64,000 nucleotides of DNA from Callaeas wilsoni (Eukaryota > Chordata > Aves > Passeriformes > Callaeidae). Positions 1 through 12,341 of this stretch are shown piece after piece. Positions within the stretch are counted from its first letter, which is position 1; each line of letters starts with the position of its first letter. The DNA lies in NCBI GenBank assembly GCA_013398955.1, contig VWPU01014855.1, forward strand, positions 1-64,000. Reading direction: 5' to 3'. Made by a program: the position numbers and the translations under genes. A model generated the notes under the pieces. It was not told the origin of the DNA. It saw only the letters and a program-made list of their open reading frames with translations, and searched no databases.

Positions 1-175
1 GCCCCGGCCCCGCCACCTGCCCCCCGCGGCACTCGGCAATACGGGGCTGCAGCGCGGGCGCTGCGGGGCCCGTGCTGTGGGAAGCGCCACAGTGGGACGG
101 TGGAGGCGACAGGAGAGCGCTGTCTCTGCGATGTCCCGCTGCATCCAGGTGAGCAGCGAGTCAGGGCAGACACTC
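1..175. promoter_or_regulatory. CpG island, left edge cut by window
   Basis: About 17 CpG dinucleotides occur in the first 150 bases, in sequence that is roughly 70 percent G+C or more. CpG is rare over most of the remaining window. The density falls off quickly after about 175. In birds such islands usually mark promoters and first exons of active genes. No TATA box is visible. The island probably extends to the left of the window, so the transcription start may lie outside it. The splice donor at 148/149 points to transcription on the plus strand. Confidence 0.75.
2..148 (+). CDS. Candidate 5' exon of an unidentified plus-strand gene (partial)
   Basis: The frame is open from base 2, at the window edge, to a near-consensus splice donor, CAG|GTGAGC, with the exon ending at 148. 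An ATG at 131 has a purine (G) at -3 and would give only six codons, MSRCIQ, before the donor, leaving phase 0. Alternatively the coding part starts upstream of the window, because no stop interrupts the frame; in DNA this GC-rich that is expected by chance and is weak evidence. The remainder of the computed frame, up to 517, runs through what I take to be intron. I do not recognise the protein. It could equally be a non-coding first exon. The phase would fit the exon-like block at 12342. Confidence 0.35.
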
Positions 176-879
176 CTTTACGGCGTCCCAGGAGGAGCCA
201 GCAGTACTTTTCTGCACCCGTCAAGTGACATAAAAACACAAGATTCTCACGGGACTAGGTCTGGCAAAATCCTTAAACTAAGGGCTGAAGTGTCACCTCA
301 CGGGCATGGCCAGGTAGACCTGTGTGCTGTCCACGGTGTGAACACACGAGTGGGTTTGGGTTGGGTGGGTTGTGTATCAGTAGCAAAGTGCTCACAGTAT
401 GCAGGGCTGAACACTGACTGGCCACCTTCAGTCTTCACCCATCAGAAGGAATTTATGGCCTGTAAATTCCTTCCTGCTGAACTAGATGGACACCTGTCCC
501 AGAAGTACAGAGCTTAAATGTAGTTTGGTGTCTCTGCTCAGAACTTTGCCACTCCATTGTTGCAGGGTTCCCAGCTTGCAGCATGCGCATCATTTCCTCA
601 CCAGCTTCCTCAGAAAGGGACATTAGTTGTCCAAAACGCTGAACACTGCCCTCTGCTATGCAAACGTGGCTCATGCAACCCTAAGCTACTGCTGCAGCTG
701 CCACTCACCCAGGTGCCTGTCACACTGTCACACTGATGTTGGGACATGCAACCCAGTGTGGCTGTGGGTCCTGAGTGCCCCATTTCTGCCTGTGGCCAAT
801 GCCTGGCTCTGGCTGCAGGTTCCCAAAGACCCCGAGGATTTGCAATTCCTCCGAGTGCAGTTGGTGCTCCAAAAGTGAC

Positions 880-950
880 TCTGCATGTCTGTGCCTCCTG
901 CCTATCATCTACAAAATGGAAAAATGAATGCTGAGCCCCCTCATGGGAGG
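880..950 (+). repeat. Faint MIR-like SINE fragment
   Basis: The sequence around 890-925 reads like the conserved MIR stretch: a 'tgcctc..' box, then 'atctacaaaatgg'. In MIR the consensus has a 'tgcctcagtttcc' box followed by 'atctgtaaaatgg'. The match is short, and the tRNA-derived head is not clear. It may be a chance resemblance. Confidence 0.3.
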
Positions 951-2260
951 CTAGGCAGTTTGCTTCATTTTTGTGTAACTTACTACAAGAACCCTTAATA
1001 AAAGGAAAAATTAAAATCCCATTTTATTTTTTTCTTTTTCTGGTTCTGAATAGGCTGGTTTAGAACAATCTAATCAGACACCTGGTTTGCAATGCCCTAG
1101 TGCATCATCTTTAGATGGAGTCAGCAGCAAGGTAATTCAGCATTTTAGCATCTGAAGGGAAACGTATGCTCCAGCCCTCATAAAGCCACGTTCATCCACT
1201 AGCCTGATTAATAACTTCTTTGGCATGCCACGGTGCTCAGTCCAGGGAAAATTACTGAGAAGATATTTACTATATTGTCAAACTTATTTTGAACTATTCA
1301 TGTGGGCCTCTCACCACCTCTCTGTGCAGTTATGCAATCTTGAAAACCACAAATTAAAGCCTCTAAAGAGATGCAATAACAAATTGTGGTAGCTCTGAAG
1401 AAACCCCCAGGAAAAAAATTGATCTCTCAAAGTGACCTCTTCAAACTATGCTGACAGACAAAAGCCTGAGTAAACAGATGGGTTTGCAACCCTGAATATC
1501 AACAAACTTTGCTCTACTAGATCAGTGAGAGATATTTCGAGGTAAAAATGCTATTTCGTCTTATATACTCTATTTGCAGCTGGATAGGGACTTTGGAAAT
1601 GACTTTTTCTCCATTCCCTGGAAACAGCTTTGCTTTGTTTTTATAGCTTGAAGGAAACCTTTGAATTGGGGTTTCCTATTCAACTGCGGCTAGAGCAGAG
1701 AACTGAAGCATTTTGCTTTACTAGCCTACTGCTACACTTCCCTGCCACAGGGAAATTCAAGCGTGTCCTGAGGCCACAGTTTCATGGTGAAGCGAACGGT
1801 GGCTCTGCATGGCCCTACAAGCCATGCTCCGACGTGCTCGGCCGAGGTGCAGCGCTCCTGTACTAACTCCGTGGGAAAGGGTGGAATTCCTTCTGCAGCC
1901 CTTTGGTTCTCGGAAGGTTTGAAGCGACGTCTTGCTGCTGTTCTCACTTCTGTGTTAAGCTGGATGGTTTTCAAAATCCTGTGTTTTAACTCCGGTAAAC
2001 CCTCTCTCTACTCCCAAGGCCTGTACCTCCCAGCTGGAGCTTGGATTGTTTTCAGGTGTGTGAAGGTAGTCAGTCTTTCTAGGAATCCATATCACTGATA
2101 TTAATAGTGTGGGAACTTATGTCTTCCTGTATATTGAAGATTTCATAGAATATATCCTAAAATATGTGTTTTACAGTGGCACATCTGGTTATGGGTGGTT
2201 TTTACTCTTCTGCATGTGGTCTGTGGTTCAGCAGTCACTAACTTAAAAATACATAAGTTT

Positions 2261-2272
2261 GTGTGTGTGTGT
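2261..2272. repeat. (GT)6 microsatellite
   Basis: Six uninterrupted GT units follow a T-rich stretch. It is short and probably of low variability. Confidence 0.7.
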
Positions 2273-5200
2273 CCTCGCACAAGTGCACATACATGGTTCA
2301 CATTATTTCCTTTTTTCTGAGAACTTTATAGCTGTAGTTTTTCTTCATTTGATAAATGTAATTTATAACTCTTTTAAAGTTCTTTTCATAAACAGGAGCT
2401 ACAAAATAAATTCAGCAACTTATAAAAGCAAAACCTCAAAAAGCCGAAATTAAAACCATCAGGTCTGCTTTGATGTAGAGGATGTGTTGAAATGGTATAT
2501 TTACATGTTTATTTTCTATTTTATAATTTCCTGCACAAAGGCACGCAATACTTTCTGACAGGAACTGAAATGTATTTTGGAAGAGTTCCACCTCTCATGT
2601 CATCTAAGCTCCATGTCGTTAATGTGGTAGAGCTCTATGTGAAGGAAATGAAAAAGACTTTCCTGAAACAAGAGCTGCACAATTTCTACTCATGTAAGTG
2701 GCTACCCGGTGACTGAAGAGAGATGCAGTGGTACAGTGGTAAATTACTCACCTGTCTGGTATCCGTAAGAAGTGGGTAAATGTTATATTGCTGAAATTGG
2801 TGGTGGATAAACTCCATTTGCAGTTGTTTGCTTGTAGTGACACCTCTGGAAAAAAGTTACCATATGTTGGAGTCTGTGCATGTGTCTGGCTGTCTCTGGA
2901 GCTGCCTCTCTCTTAATCTTTCACCACTTTTAGATGACACCTGTTTTTCTTTTCCTCTCTTCTGCTTTTCTTTTTTTTTAAATTTTAATAAAATATATAT
3001 GACTCAGAAAAAACATACAAAGCCAAGCACCTAGGCAATGCTTGGAGTAGGTTTGAGTAGAGAAAGAAAAAAAGTGCTGTGCTGCAGATTTCTCTATAAA
3101 ATCACTAGCAGAGCCATGGCCTTTGAATCTCTTACCCACCCTGTCACTCTTACCTTCGAGTACAGGACAAGTGTGTCATATATGACAAAGAGGTTCCCTC
3201 CATTGAAGCTTTCAGATTTTTTTCCCCTCACTATTTGTGACTCTGGGTTGAACTGGGAAAGAGTTGTTTAGTTTGGAGGGAGAACTGATTCCACAGCCAC
3301 AGCGCAATGCTCAGGTCTCATCTCACCCTGAGTAAGTGGAAACCAACATTTTCTTGAGCCTGTGAGCCATCTACCAAGGCTTTGCTATGTGACCAAGTGA
3401 ACAGTTCCCCTGATGTATTAGTGGGTTTCTGCACCTGCATCTCCCTGGCTGCTCCCTTGTGCCCCTGTTGTGCCAACAGCCTGCCAGGCTGGGGTAGAAA
3501 CTAGATAACCAAAAGGTTCTGGATTAAAGAACTCTGGTTTTAAACCCAGGTGGTTTTGGTGAGTGGGTTTACTTTAGAATCCCTAAAATAATGTCTAATA
3601 GCATAACTTTCAGTGCAGCTTGAATGACAAAAGGTGCAACTTTCCATCCTGTTAATCCTTCCTCACTTCTGCTTGCACTGTGTGTTGTGTGATCCTGAAG
3701 TGACCTGCAGTGACGTGCTTTGGGGACTAAAGGGGCAGAAGAGCTTGGCTTTAGAAAAAAAGACTTATTTCCTGACAGGTTAGTTCCCCAAACTTGCTAA
3801 TGATGAAAGGAAATGATCATCTGTGATCCAGGGGAGGCACAAGAGAAATGGCCACAGCTTGTGGCCAAGGCAGGGATAACAGGACCATCCCATCAGACTG
3901 ACTTAGCAATATTATCCATCTGTCCCTGGGTGGAAATGCACAGTGAGAATGTGTTACGAGCAGAAAAAAGTTTCACTGCAAATGTGGATAGTCTTACCCT
4001 TTTGTGTAGTGGAAGAGCTTAAGCGATGTACAGGAGGTGACAGTGGCTGTCACAAGGTCCTGCTGGGCAATGTAGCTGGATGGGGTGCACAGCTGGCTTC
4101 TGGGGGATCCAGCAATATCAACTTCAACAGCAGCTGCTAATACACTTCCATCAGTGGGAAATCAGATTATCCAGAACGCCCTGTGCCAAGCACATCCCTG
4201 CTACCCTTCAAGCAAACTGCTCAAAAGCTGCTGTGGCTCAAGAGCTCAGGCTGGACTCCCTGGTCATACGGTGTAATTACAGTCATCGGAATGGTTTGCT
4301 CTGCAGCAAAGACAACAGTCTAGTCCAGAAGTGGAACCCCGTAGAGTTATACTTAAGCAGCGACTTCATACACAGTGAATACAGATTAAGTCCTTGGCGG
4401 AAAACAGAAAATATTTCTACCATTGTCTTTGTTTCAGGTGTGCTGTAGATGAGGATAAGGAGATGCAATTTGCTTGAATCTAAATCTCCTCTAAGAAGAT
4501 TGTAACGCAATTCACCACGTGGAGTGTTTTACAATAGAATATGTTGCAGCACATGACATAAAAATTCAATACACTAACACTGTTTAGAGAGATGGCCACA
4601 GCAAGCTGATAACTCAGATTAGTTTTTCATCTTTTAAAAGGCAGCATAGCAAGAGTATTTTCTCAAAATGTTACTGGGATAGTTTGGAGTCGAAAGACTG
4701 GGTCCAGCCTCTGTCAGGGTAAAGAGAACACCATTCCTTTGAGATCCTTTGCCATGGCGAGGGTGGGGGGGTCTCACTGCTGCCTGGCAGTCTTTGTCAC
4801 AGGCTGGTTCTCAGAGCCCCAAGGTTTGTGTGATGAAAGCTATGAGTGATCAGCACCAAAACTCCTGGTGCTTTCCTTGTGATTGTGATTTTGCCCAAGC
4901 CATGGAGTATGATAACAGACAAAAGGAGGTCTGAAAACTCAAGAGTCCAATATTCATCATCTCACTTTCCTTAGCAAATGAAGTAGAATATAAGAATTTG
5001 AATATAATATAATTTAATAATTCTCAGGTTTTAAGGAGATTGCATGTGCCCTGCCTGAAATGATACACACGTTTGAATTTCAATCTCTAACAGACTCAGA
5101 GGGGAAGGCAGGAAAAAATAGCATTTAAAAAAACATTTATTCAAGGAAAATCTTTAGGGATCATGTATAGGATAATCTTCTTCAGGGTGACCCTCATTTT

Positions 5201-7917
5201 CTACAATATAATGGTTTTACCCAGCAGTGGTTTAATGGTTTTGAATAAGCTGTGGAGCAGAGGAACAAACACTTTAGCGAGAATGGAGGAGTTTACCCAG
5301 AAAGGCAGGAGTATCAGCCTACTTTGAATATAGAATGGAGATGATTATTTTGCTGACCTTTTATCCCCACCATCACTAAAATGTATATTATGAACATAAT
5401 GGGGCCTGGTTTTGTGTACATGATTGCTGTAAGCATGACTGACTTGTTCGAAGCAAGCGGCATGCCAAGCAGGAGGCTGGAAGGCACCACTGCTGTGCAC
5501 TGAGGCTCTCATCAAACAACTTTCTTGCTTCAAGCCTTTTATTTGAACATAAACGTTTGTGAAGTTTTCCAGTGATTTTTTTTTCCTGGCATTCACTCCA
5601 CAACTCTTATTATTTTTAGCCATGTAAAATGGCATTATGCAATTGCTGAATTTGTTTCTTTCAGCCCATGATGATTTATAAGACTTAATTTCCAGGATAC
5701 TCCCTTGAAGTTACCTTCTCTTTGTGACCTCGGGATTTCTCTTCCCAGACCTTTGGTATTTATTTTTACTATTTCTGTGGTCGAGGTTTGGCAATGTTAT
5801 TTTAGATTAATGACAAACATACATAAGGACTGGAAGGAATACATGTCTTAATCTCCTAATTTAATGTGTGGATTGTTTATCAATAGTAGAAAGAAGTTTC
5901 TGGACAGGTTTCACACATCCTAATAACAGGCCTCTGCAGCCAGATAGAAAGATTTTGATGTATCTGAACTACATGTAATTCTTCACTTGTTCCAAAATAG
6001 ATGAAATTTGCTTATTTTATATTGCAATGCAGTATTTCTTTCTCAGACTTTGCCCAGAAAGGATTGGAAGTCAGTTAGTTTGGACAAGTATGCATTGTTT
6101 ATATGGAATATTTTAATTGACATAAAATTGTGTAAACCTTCTAGCTCCTCTGCTCTTGGATGGAGAAAAGATCTTTGGCATAACAATCCTGAATTTCTGT
6201 TCTATTTTTTACTTTTATGCAGGAAATTGCAAATAATTTAACGCACAAATGAAATTACTCAGCATTTTACTCAGTTGAATTTTCCTCGTAAGCAATATAT
6301 TTTGCTTTCATCATATACCCACTAATTTTTAAACTTGCATCTTCTTATTTTTGATTTCTCTGTATATTCTCATCTACCTTCATGGTTTATTTACTCAGGC
6401 TTAATTCCTTCCCTACACAGCCTACTGTGAATAAAGTGTTCCTTTGAAAATGATTAACTTTGCACTTTGTTTACAGTGTAGTCTTGCAATGTTGTATCTG
6501 ATACTCATTAGCAGGAAAACAGAAATAAAAGGAGAAACATTAGTTATCACTGCCAATCATTTTGAAATCACTGGGATTAGGATCTGACCTGAAATGTTTA
6601 GGTTAGCTCAACAGCTCAAGTTGATTTAAAGGGTCTCAATGTTTATGCCTAACAGTGTGTCCTCCTATGACTTTTTATTTTTAACTGCTCAACAGTTCTC
6701 ACTTTCTGTGAATTTTAAAGTTATTCTTAGACTAAGCAATATAGTCTCTTCACAGGGAAAAACTGTGACAAGCATATCTATGTGATACAGCTCATCATTT
6801 CTTAGGGCACATCACATCTACCTGAAGCTCTAGCAGGAAAAAAACCAACCAAAGACTAAATGGTTACTTTTAAAGTTAGATATGAAACTTCGGGTTCCAA
6901 TTCACTGTCTTCAATGTGTGAATTATTCTCCCTTACCCGGAATGGTCCACCCTTCCATGTGGACCTTAATTTAATGGCCACAATACTAATCCCTTGCTAC
7001 TCTGTCTTACTTGAAACCAAGTTTGAATTTCTTAAAGCAAGAAAATGGTGCCTTTTTAGAAAAGTATTAATAACGCCTCTTTAAAAACAGGAATCATATA
7101 CTTATGTATGCAAATAAAATGGATCAAAGTCGTCTAAGTCCACTGGTATAAATGGGAAAGATCTCTGAAATGCACATTTATTGCAAACAAACCCTGGATT
7201 TGCTACATAGTGAAGGAACAGTTTTTTAAGAACAATTATGTCGTATTCGGAAAACCTGACATTTTCTCTGTTAACTAATTTCAATTTGCATTATGATCCC
7301 ACTGAGCCAAAAAAACTGCAAACAAACAAGGAAGACAGCAGCAACATATAAATATAAACTAGGAGTAAAGTATCTTAGCTGATGAAATCATAGACAAAAG
7401 CCTCTGAAGCCTTTTTACAAACACCTTCTTCAAAGTGGAGTGATCCTCGAGCAGTTGTGGCCCATGCCTATTCCTTGGCCTCTTCTACAGTTGTTGACAT
7501 TGCACTGCCAATGAAGCAGCTGTCACTTTTTACCAGCGTAATGCCTGCCAGCAGCTGGCTCAGAAGTGCTGCTTTTAATTAAATTTCTGATTTCAATTGG
7601 ATTTGGGTTTGCAGTTCACAGCTAATAGAAATTTTCAGGGTGGGGTCTTGTGGGGCATCTGCGGGTGTTTCAGACACCTCTGTGGCAGAGAGATGTGTTC
7701 AGAAAAATCAAGCATCACCTTAAAATTAGTTACAGTTTTCCTCCATTACTTGTGAGAGCTCTTCCAGGATCTCGCCGCTATAATGGATAGAATTATTCAT
7801 ATTTCCAGCTTAGCTGTATCTATGGCATATTTACACTGCTTGTTGGTGTGCCAACATTGTCTCTTTCTTTGCTGAGGCAGTTATCCTGTCTCCCCTTTCT
7901 CTGTGAGTTAAAGAATT

Positions 7918-8345
7918 GTAGAATCATTGGACTGGGAGAGACTTTTAAAATCATTGAGGGCAGTCCTACCCCCTCGGGTACCGCTCCACTGGGACTAACA
8001 AGCCACACTCTTGTGGGGTGCATTGGCGCTGATGGGGGGGTCAGGCAGATCCAGACTCTCAGCTAACAATCTTAGTGAGCTGGGATACGAATTGGCCCTC
8101 TCCTGCTGCCTGTAGGGCTATGGCAGTGTAATGCTAAGCCTGAGCTGGTGAGTTCTGCTGGAGACTTCATTAGCACTGATTTAATTCAGGCCATGTGGAT
8201 TCTGGGACAGTATGAGGCCAGCTGAGGCTCACATTGGTCTGCACCTGTTTGTTCAGATGTGTGCACAGTCTATTCTCGTGAGATGGATTTTCCATTTCTC
8301 TGATCCTTCTAGAAGCAATTTTCTGCACCTGTTTCATGACAAGTC
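7918..8345 (-). mobile_element. Possible very degraded CR1 LINE, minus strand
   Basis: Bases 7918-7962 resemble the reverse complement of a CR1 3' end: 'gaatcattgg', then a purine-rich 'gggagagac', then 'aaaatcattgag'. Bases 8268-8332, read on the minus strand, resemble the CR1 ORF2 C-terminal region encoding a QVQK..R.IREME-like stretch, which in CR1 is usually a V/I-Q-R/K-rich segment. The 300 bases between are not alignable by eye. This may be one ancient element or two chance matches. Confidence 0.33.
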
Positions 8346-8960
8346 CATTTTCCTGCCTCATATAGGAAGGAATTAATTGGACAACAAAAGATGGCTCTAC
8401 TCTCTCCTCCTTTTCCTTGCATTAGCACTGCTTGGCACAGCATATGGTCACTGGTTCAGCACAATCATTCTCATCAGTCAGGTTGACATCTGGAAGTCGC
8501 AGACAAACACAGATGCAGCTTGACAGCTGAACACCTGGGCAAGGAGCATGGCATGTCAGGGACATGCTGGGTGTACCCTACGTGTGCTGTGTTATTTGAG
8601 CACCGCTGTGCAATACGGCTTGGGCCTACTCGAAACCCAAAAGACAAATGAAAAGTTTGGGTACATTTTGTTCTGAAGCCGCTCTTGTTGTATCAGCCAA
8701 CACACCATAGAGTCAACCCATCTTGGAGAGCCTGGTGTGACCGAAGGGGCTCGGGTGGACTGTGAGCTCGCTGGCCATCTGTGTTGTTCATGTTTCCCAT
8801 AGGCTGGATTTCCTGCTCATGTGGTGCATGGCATGGGATTTCCCAGGCACAAAAGTGGGAGCCCAGGCACATGCTCGGGGGCCGTGTGACAGGGCTGTGG
8901 CTGTGGAACTCCCCCATATGGAGCACAGCTGTGTCTGTCCTTGAAAGGAGTGACCTAAAT
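8346..8960. other. Unassigned GC-moderate block
   Basis: I see no gene, repeat or regulatory element that I can name here. The base composition is richer in G+C than its neighbours (about half), and it sits between two CR1-like fragments in the same orientation. Short open frames on both strands at 8690-8990 have no recognisable domains. Confidence 0.4.
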
Positions 8961-9190
8961 TTTACACAGTATTCCAGTGACGTATGACCAGCACATCCCT
9001 CACTGCTGGAAATACCCCATGTGTTTTTGAATCATACTTGTTTACCATTGCTGCCTCTCTTAAGGGGCTTATACTAACCCTGACCTTGATTGAGCCATCT
9101 AGGGTTTTCTCCTCCACGTGCAGCTGGCAAGTGCCCAGTTTATTGTGATATTTTTCGCTGCCAGCATCATGAATTTGAGCTAAGCTGTTC
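8961..9190 (-). mobile_element. Possible degraded CR1 LINE (ORF2 internal part), minus strand
   Basis: Bases 8966-9035 contain 'cagtattccag', then 'gaccagcacatccctc', then 'ctgctgg'. This resembles the reverse complement of the CR1 segment that encodes the region just upstream of the conserved QFW motif. A later piece near 9137-9165 recalls the reverse complement of the reverse-transcriptase active-site region. The identity is low and was judged by eye only. Confidence 0.33.
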
Positions 9191-9710
9191 TGGATTTTAT
9201 CCTGTTCATACTGCTTCAGTCCTTGAAGTCATTTAGTTCTTCCAGAGAAATACTCCAGTCCTCTTCTGTACACTCATAGATTTCCTAAGGTTGTTCCCAA
9301 TTTTTGCACACCAGTGTTCTATGTCATATATATGGTCTGCTGACCATATTCTTGTATTTTAATTTGATCATGATAATAAGCACACAGCAGATAACCTTAG
9401 CTGATGTAACTGTCACAGCTTTTGCTATCAAAATAGTGCTGGTAGTGTTCCCAGCTAAGGTTCTGCCAGAATGTAATTAGAAATGTACCTTTAAAATGTG
9501 ATCTTTCTTTAACTACTGTAAACATCTTTTAAAAGAATTCCAAAGGCTTTGCTTAAAAATAAAACCGTGCTTATGAAACACTTACTCTTAGACCCAATTA
9601 ACACTAAGGATATAACATAATATTAAAGGTACTACAATATTAAAGGTTTAGATTTTCATTATGAGGAATATTTGCCCTTGTTTAACTCAGCTGCAACTTT
9701 TTCCTATATA
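9191..9710. other. Non-coding, AT-rich
   Basis: There is no open frame of note and no recognisable repeat. From 9300 to 9660 the sequence is strongly AT-rich. Confidence 0.5.
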
Positions 9711-10128
9711 CAGAATCATTTAGGTCGGAAAAGAACTGCAAGACCATGGAGTCCAACCTTTGACTGACCACCACCTTGTCAAATAAACCATAGCACTAAG
9801 TGCCACGTCCAGTCGTTTCTTGAACATCTCCACGGATGATGACTCCATCACTTCTCTGGGAAGTCCATTTCAGTGCTTGACAACCCTTTTATTCAATGCT
9901 TGGCAACACTTCCAGAGAAGAAATTCTTCCTAATGTCCAACCTGAACCTTCCCTGGTGCAGCTTGAGGCCATTTCCTCTTCTTGTCACTGGTTTCTATGA
10001 GCAGAGGCTGACTCCCAGCTGGCTACAACCTCCTTTTAGGTAGTTGTAGAGAGCAGTAAGGTTCCCCCTGAGCTTCCCTTTCTCCAGGCTGAACAACCCA
10101 GCTGCCTCAGCTGCTCCTAATATGACCT
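9711..10128 (-). mobile_element. CR1 LINE, 5'-truncated, minus strand
   Basis: Read on the minus strand, this is the 3' part of a CR1 element. It holds the ORF2 C-terminal region and the 3' UTR, and its 3' end lies at 9711 ('cagaatcatt', then 'taggtcggaaaag', near the octamer tail). Landmarks in plus-strand coordinates are 'tccaacctgaacc' near 9938, 'cttgaggccatttcctctt' near 9962, and 'caacctcctttt...gtagttgtagagagc' at 10026-10052. It is about 420 bp long where full CR1 is about 4.5 kb, which is the usual 5' truncation. No intact frame remains. Divergence is moderate, so it is younger than the fragments at 14731 and 37031. The canonical octamer array is reduced to a single imperfect unit. 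Confidence 0.9.
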
Positions 10129-12341
10129 ACAGTGACCCCAGCTACTGTGACAAAGGACACACCTCTTTTTGAGTCAGATGCCAAAGAGATACTGCAACAA
10201 TCAGTCCTGACATCAGTCCCTTCCAACAGTGGTGTTGAAGTTGGCCTTTAAAGCAGTTTTATTCTGTTAGCCTAAGAACTGGGCATTATGTTGCTATTTT
10301 CTCTATGCCACAAGGGCTGTCTGGTTCCCATCCCCTTTCTCCAGCTTTCTGACTGTGAAGAAAACTGAAGAAATATAAACCAAATGCAGTAGTGCATCTG
10401 AAAGCAGTCTAGGTAACGACTCCAAGAGACAAGCTGGGCCACATCTCGCATATGTTCAGCACTGATGATTGAAGTGTTGACATTGTCATGGTGACAATTA
10501 AGAAGCAAGAAGGGGAGGATCCTAGATCTGGCTGATTTAATGGGAATATTTTGGTTCTAATATCCATCTCTTGCTAAGAACCACCCAAATTTAGTCCTAG
10601 CAGGCTCCATGAATATGAACCCTTTTTAGGGGGAACAAAGCTGGAAAATTTTGTGTACTGAGAAAACGGCAAGGAGTCCTGTGCTGAGTAGCCCTGTTTT
10701 TTGAGAGCAGCAGCTCATCTGGGTAATCAGGACAGAAGTTGCTTAGTTAGTGGGTGCCACCATCACTTTGGCCAGTTGGTCTCTGACAGGAGAGGATGAA
10801 ATTTGAGCATGTGGCAATAGGAGGCAATGACGCAGCCTCCAGCATTTAATGAATCACTTTTAAAGGTGTTTGGAACTTTTTCTCATTTCTAGGTTCAAAT
10901 CAGTCTGAGAAAGATTTTATAAAACATTTATCCTCCATTCCATGTGTAAAAATGATTTACTTTATTTGGTGTTTGACGCATTATTTTTTTTTCCATTAGA
11001 ACATCAAGCCATAATCTGTTAAACACCTGCATGGAAGTTTCCCAAAATGACCTGATATGGTGAATACAGTTATAGACTATAGTTAAAGAGGTGCTTATTT
11101 TCACAGCTATGGGAACTGTAGAAACTGAAAATATTTTTTCCGAAAAGTTCTGGCATCAACTTTTTTTCTCTTATAGAGAGCTTTTTAGTATAGAATTAAA
11201 GTTGCATAAGTATATTTCCTAGCACTAAACATTCTAAAAATAATACAGGATGATAAATAAGGTGACATTTAAATTCAGTACAGTGCTCACTGCCATCAAA
11301 CTCTGTAACCATAGCCCTCTTGTATAGATATTCAATTTAACAATACATCACCTTTGATTCACAGCTCTGAATAGCTGAAAACTCCTCATGTAATGCTTGC
11401 CTCTGACCCCCAATAACTTGCCATTTGTTTGAATGGCATTCAGTGAGTAAGCACTTGAAGCAGGGTACCTCTGCACATGTCAGTAATGTCTGTATGAGAT
11501 TTAATTTAGCACTGCATATTATGGCTCAGCCTTCACTTGCTGGGAAAGGTGATGTGAGGAAATTGTTTTACTAAGCAAGGACTGCAAAATTCATTATTTA
11601 CTGCATGTTAATTTGATGTACCATTTTTTAATTCTAAATGGATTTTTGTCATTCAGCTGCTGAACAATGTAATTTTGGAGTTCAGCCCAGGTGTTTGTGT
11701 CCTGAGGTATGTGAGGATGACAGTACTAAAGAGGTTGTTAGCAGCTTTCTGACAGTTCAGGTATCTTGTGTGTTGGGGATGAAGTCACTCCTTTCCACAT
11801 AAGAAAGCTGTTCAAATGCAGAATTCCTCTCCCCATATGCATTTGAAGTGTGGGGTGCAAATTTTTACTTCTTCTTCTGCTGTAATTGAGCTATATAAAA
11901 CCACCTTGAATTTGCTGTATTTGTAACTGGATAGTGGTATAAATGTCCAAAATACAACTCTTCTGTTTAAAATATATCTGGTAGGTTTTTCTTTTGTTTG
12001 TTGAAGTTTTTGTTTGCTTTTGTTTTTGATTTTTAAATTTCTTTAGTAGGAAAAATGAAGTGCATTAAGTTTTTTCAGCTGGCCTGTTTGATCTTTCCCA
12101 GCTTGAACATAAAAATGTCACAGGAACCTGTGAGTAATCTGAAACACAAGGTGTGACTAAGGCAAGTTTTCAAGGCCATACTGAGACATAACATACTTTT
12201 AAAAAAACTGTTGGAAGTCCTGGTCATTAAGGCTGGCATGCCTTAATTATGGTGATGTTTCGAATGGTACATCAGAAAGTGCAGAGATTAATATAAAGAA
12301 TTGTGTCTCTTTTCATCTCTGTTGCTATGCTTCATTAAAAG
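10129..12341. other. Non-coding stretch
   Basis: There is no supported gene. Bases 11340-11690 are a stretch of unique-looking sequence that could be a conserved non-coding element, but that cannot be judged without alignment. Around 11990-12050 there is a T-rich, TTTG-like low-complexity run. The sequence just before 12341 is pyrimidine-rich and free of AG for about 35 bases, as expected upstream of a 3' splice site. Confidence 0.5.

Larger units (their letters stand above)
176..7917. other. Non-coding stretch, possible first intron
   Basis: No gene is supported here. The sequence is AT-leaning with scattered short open frames that lack codon structure, splice signals or recognisable domains. 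Sparse signals are a faint MIR-like piece at 880-950 and a (GT)6 run at 2261. The many A- and T-rich tracts between about 5000 and 7400 look like ordinary vertebrate intron or intergenic DNA. If the donor at 148 is real, this stretch is the start of a long first intron. Confidence 0.6.

Noticed and set aside
77..517. 146-codon frame spanning the CpG island and beyond
   Set aside because: It starts at GTG and runs through a consensus splice donor at 148/149; the part after 148 reads like intron. Only the part up to 148 is kept as a candidate exon.
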